33,955 nt of DNA from Syntrophomonas zehnderi OL-4 (GTDB taxonomy: Bacteria > Bacillota > Syntrophomonadia > Syntrophomonadales > Syntrophomonadaceae). The stretch spans positions 1 through 33,955 of the forward strand of contig NZ_CGIH01000010.1 of assembly GCF_000983115.1 (NCBI RefSeq), written 5' to 3'. The notes under the pieces are model-generated. The model did not search any database. It was not told where the DNA came from and saw nothing but the letters and a program-made list of their open reading frames with translations. The first letter of the stretch is position 1. Every line of letters begins with the position of its first letter. The translations under genes and the position numbers were made by a program. Below are positions 33,589 through 33,955 of the stretch, in pieces.

Positions 33589-33823
33589 GCGCTCACCTCA
33601 TTATTTCCCGAACCAATTGGCTTCTTTTCAGCATTATACTTTAAAAACAATCGCAGTTGTTTAAGATTTTTTGCCCAATTAGTTCTTTTACAGTTGAGAC
33701 TTTTGCATATTAGGTAAGCCCGAAAATATTAGGATTTTATTCATACAGAAAAAGGACTTCACCCCCCATTTTGTCGAATAAATAAGTGACCAAACAAATC
33801 ATCCGAAGGAGGCGAAGTCACTT
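33589..33823. other. Interval containing the left IS boundary
   Basis: Short noncoding stretch with the small gene's promoter on the left and the tip of the next insertion sequence on the right. I see no other gene. Confidence 0.5.
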
Positions 33824-33955
33824 ATGAATATTCGACAGAGATGCATTTTCTCCTTTGAAGATGCAATGAAAATGCAACCAAAATCCAGGATCGAGAAAAT
33901 AATTGATACCCTTGATTTCAAACCAGTTATTGCCAAATTACATCAACCTGATGGT
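33752..33955 (+). mobile_element. Left end of an insertion sequence
   Basis: A transposase gene starts at 33824 and runs off the window. The AAGGACTTCACCCCCC stretch from about 33752 is probably the left terminal repeat, but the right end is outside the window, so the boundary is approximate. This element is unrelated to the IS21-type element at the other edge. Confidence 0.6.
33824..33955 (+). CDS. Transposase, N-terminal part (IS4/IS5/IS1182-like)
   Basis: The first 44 residues of a transposase cut by the window edge. MNIRQRCIFSFEDAMKMQPKSR, then IEKIIDTLDFKPVIAKL, resembles the N-terminal DUF772-type region of DDE transposases of the IS4/IS5/IS1182 group; the DDE catalytic part lies outside. 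GGAGG is 11 bases upstream of the ATG. A 9-bp inverted repeat (ATAAGTGAC 33782-33790 and GTCACTTAT 33817-33825) brackets the ribosome binding site and includes the first bases of the start codon, so translation may be kept low. Confidence 0.7.
   Translation, partial: MNIRQRCIFSFEDAMKMQPKSRIEKIIDTLDFKPVIAKLHQPDG

Noticed and set aside
1-33955. CRISPR array or phage module
   Set aside because: No regularly spaced repeats and no phage structural or integrase genes were seen.

Overview
This window looks like core chromosome of a low-to-mid GC, endospore-forming, anaerobic Firmicute. The gene content is Clostridia-like: spoIVA and spoIIP, a YIEGIA/capping-subunit pair, an IspH-ribosomal S1 fusion, a TM1266-type hydrogenase-system regulator, a 4-hydroxybutyrate/acetyl-CoA transferase family protein and a sensory [FeFe]-hydrogenase-like sigma-54 activator. 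A Syntrophomonas-like, H2-metabolising organism is my best guess, but only an inference from gene content. Most genes lie on the minus strand, and both window edges are insertion sequences.

Layout. 1-237: 3' end of an IS21-type element (istB tail plus terminal repeats), then about 600 bases with no convincing gene. 833-1783: a DegV-family protein. 1878-1955: tRNA-Pro(GGG). 2050-6057 (minus): a threonine/lysine-branch operon, ACT-domain regulator - hom - thrB - lysC, with a good sigma-A promoter. 6147-8168 (minus): a Kef-type cation/proton antiporter behind a structured noncoding stretch. 8609-18816 (minus): a long sporulation and housekeeping region, read in transcription order as DUF1614 protein - spoIIP - YIEGIA - its small capping subunit - two DUF3189 proteins - (long hairpin) - DUF512 radical-SAM-like protein - der - plsY - gpsA - (terminator) - spoIVA. 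18982-19248 (plus): TM1266-like hydrogenase-system regulator. 19425-21300 (minus): small unknown gene - mobA - fni, where fni seems to start at an ATC codon. 21585-25128 (minus): cmk - plsC - ispH/S1 fusion - FmdB-like zinc ribbon. 25284-27614 (minus): chemoreceptor with a C-terminal CZB zinc domain. 27883-29262 (minus): CoA-transferase. 29695-32382 (plus): 895-aa ferredoxin/[FeFe]-hydrogenase-like/PAS/sigma-54 AAA+/Fis regulator. 32734-33321 (plus): unknown helical protein. 33403-33588 (minus): 61-aa membrane protein. 33824-end (plus): 5' part of a transposase.

How they fit together. Isoprenoid (ispH, fni) and phospholipid (gpsA, plsY, plsC) genes alternate with ribosome/GTPase genes (der, S1) and spore genes, a common housekeeping arrangement in Clostridia. 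The most interesting unit is at the right. The hydrogenase-like sigma-54 activator is followed by dyad repeats, a terminator and a consensus -24/-12 promoter (TGGCAC-N5-TTGCA) in front of a gene of unknown function. This suggests a compact circuit in which an H2- or redox-sensing activator drives its neighbour through sigma-54.
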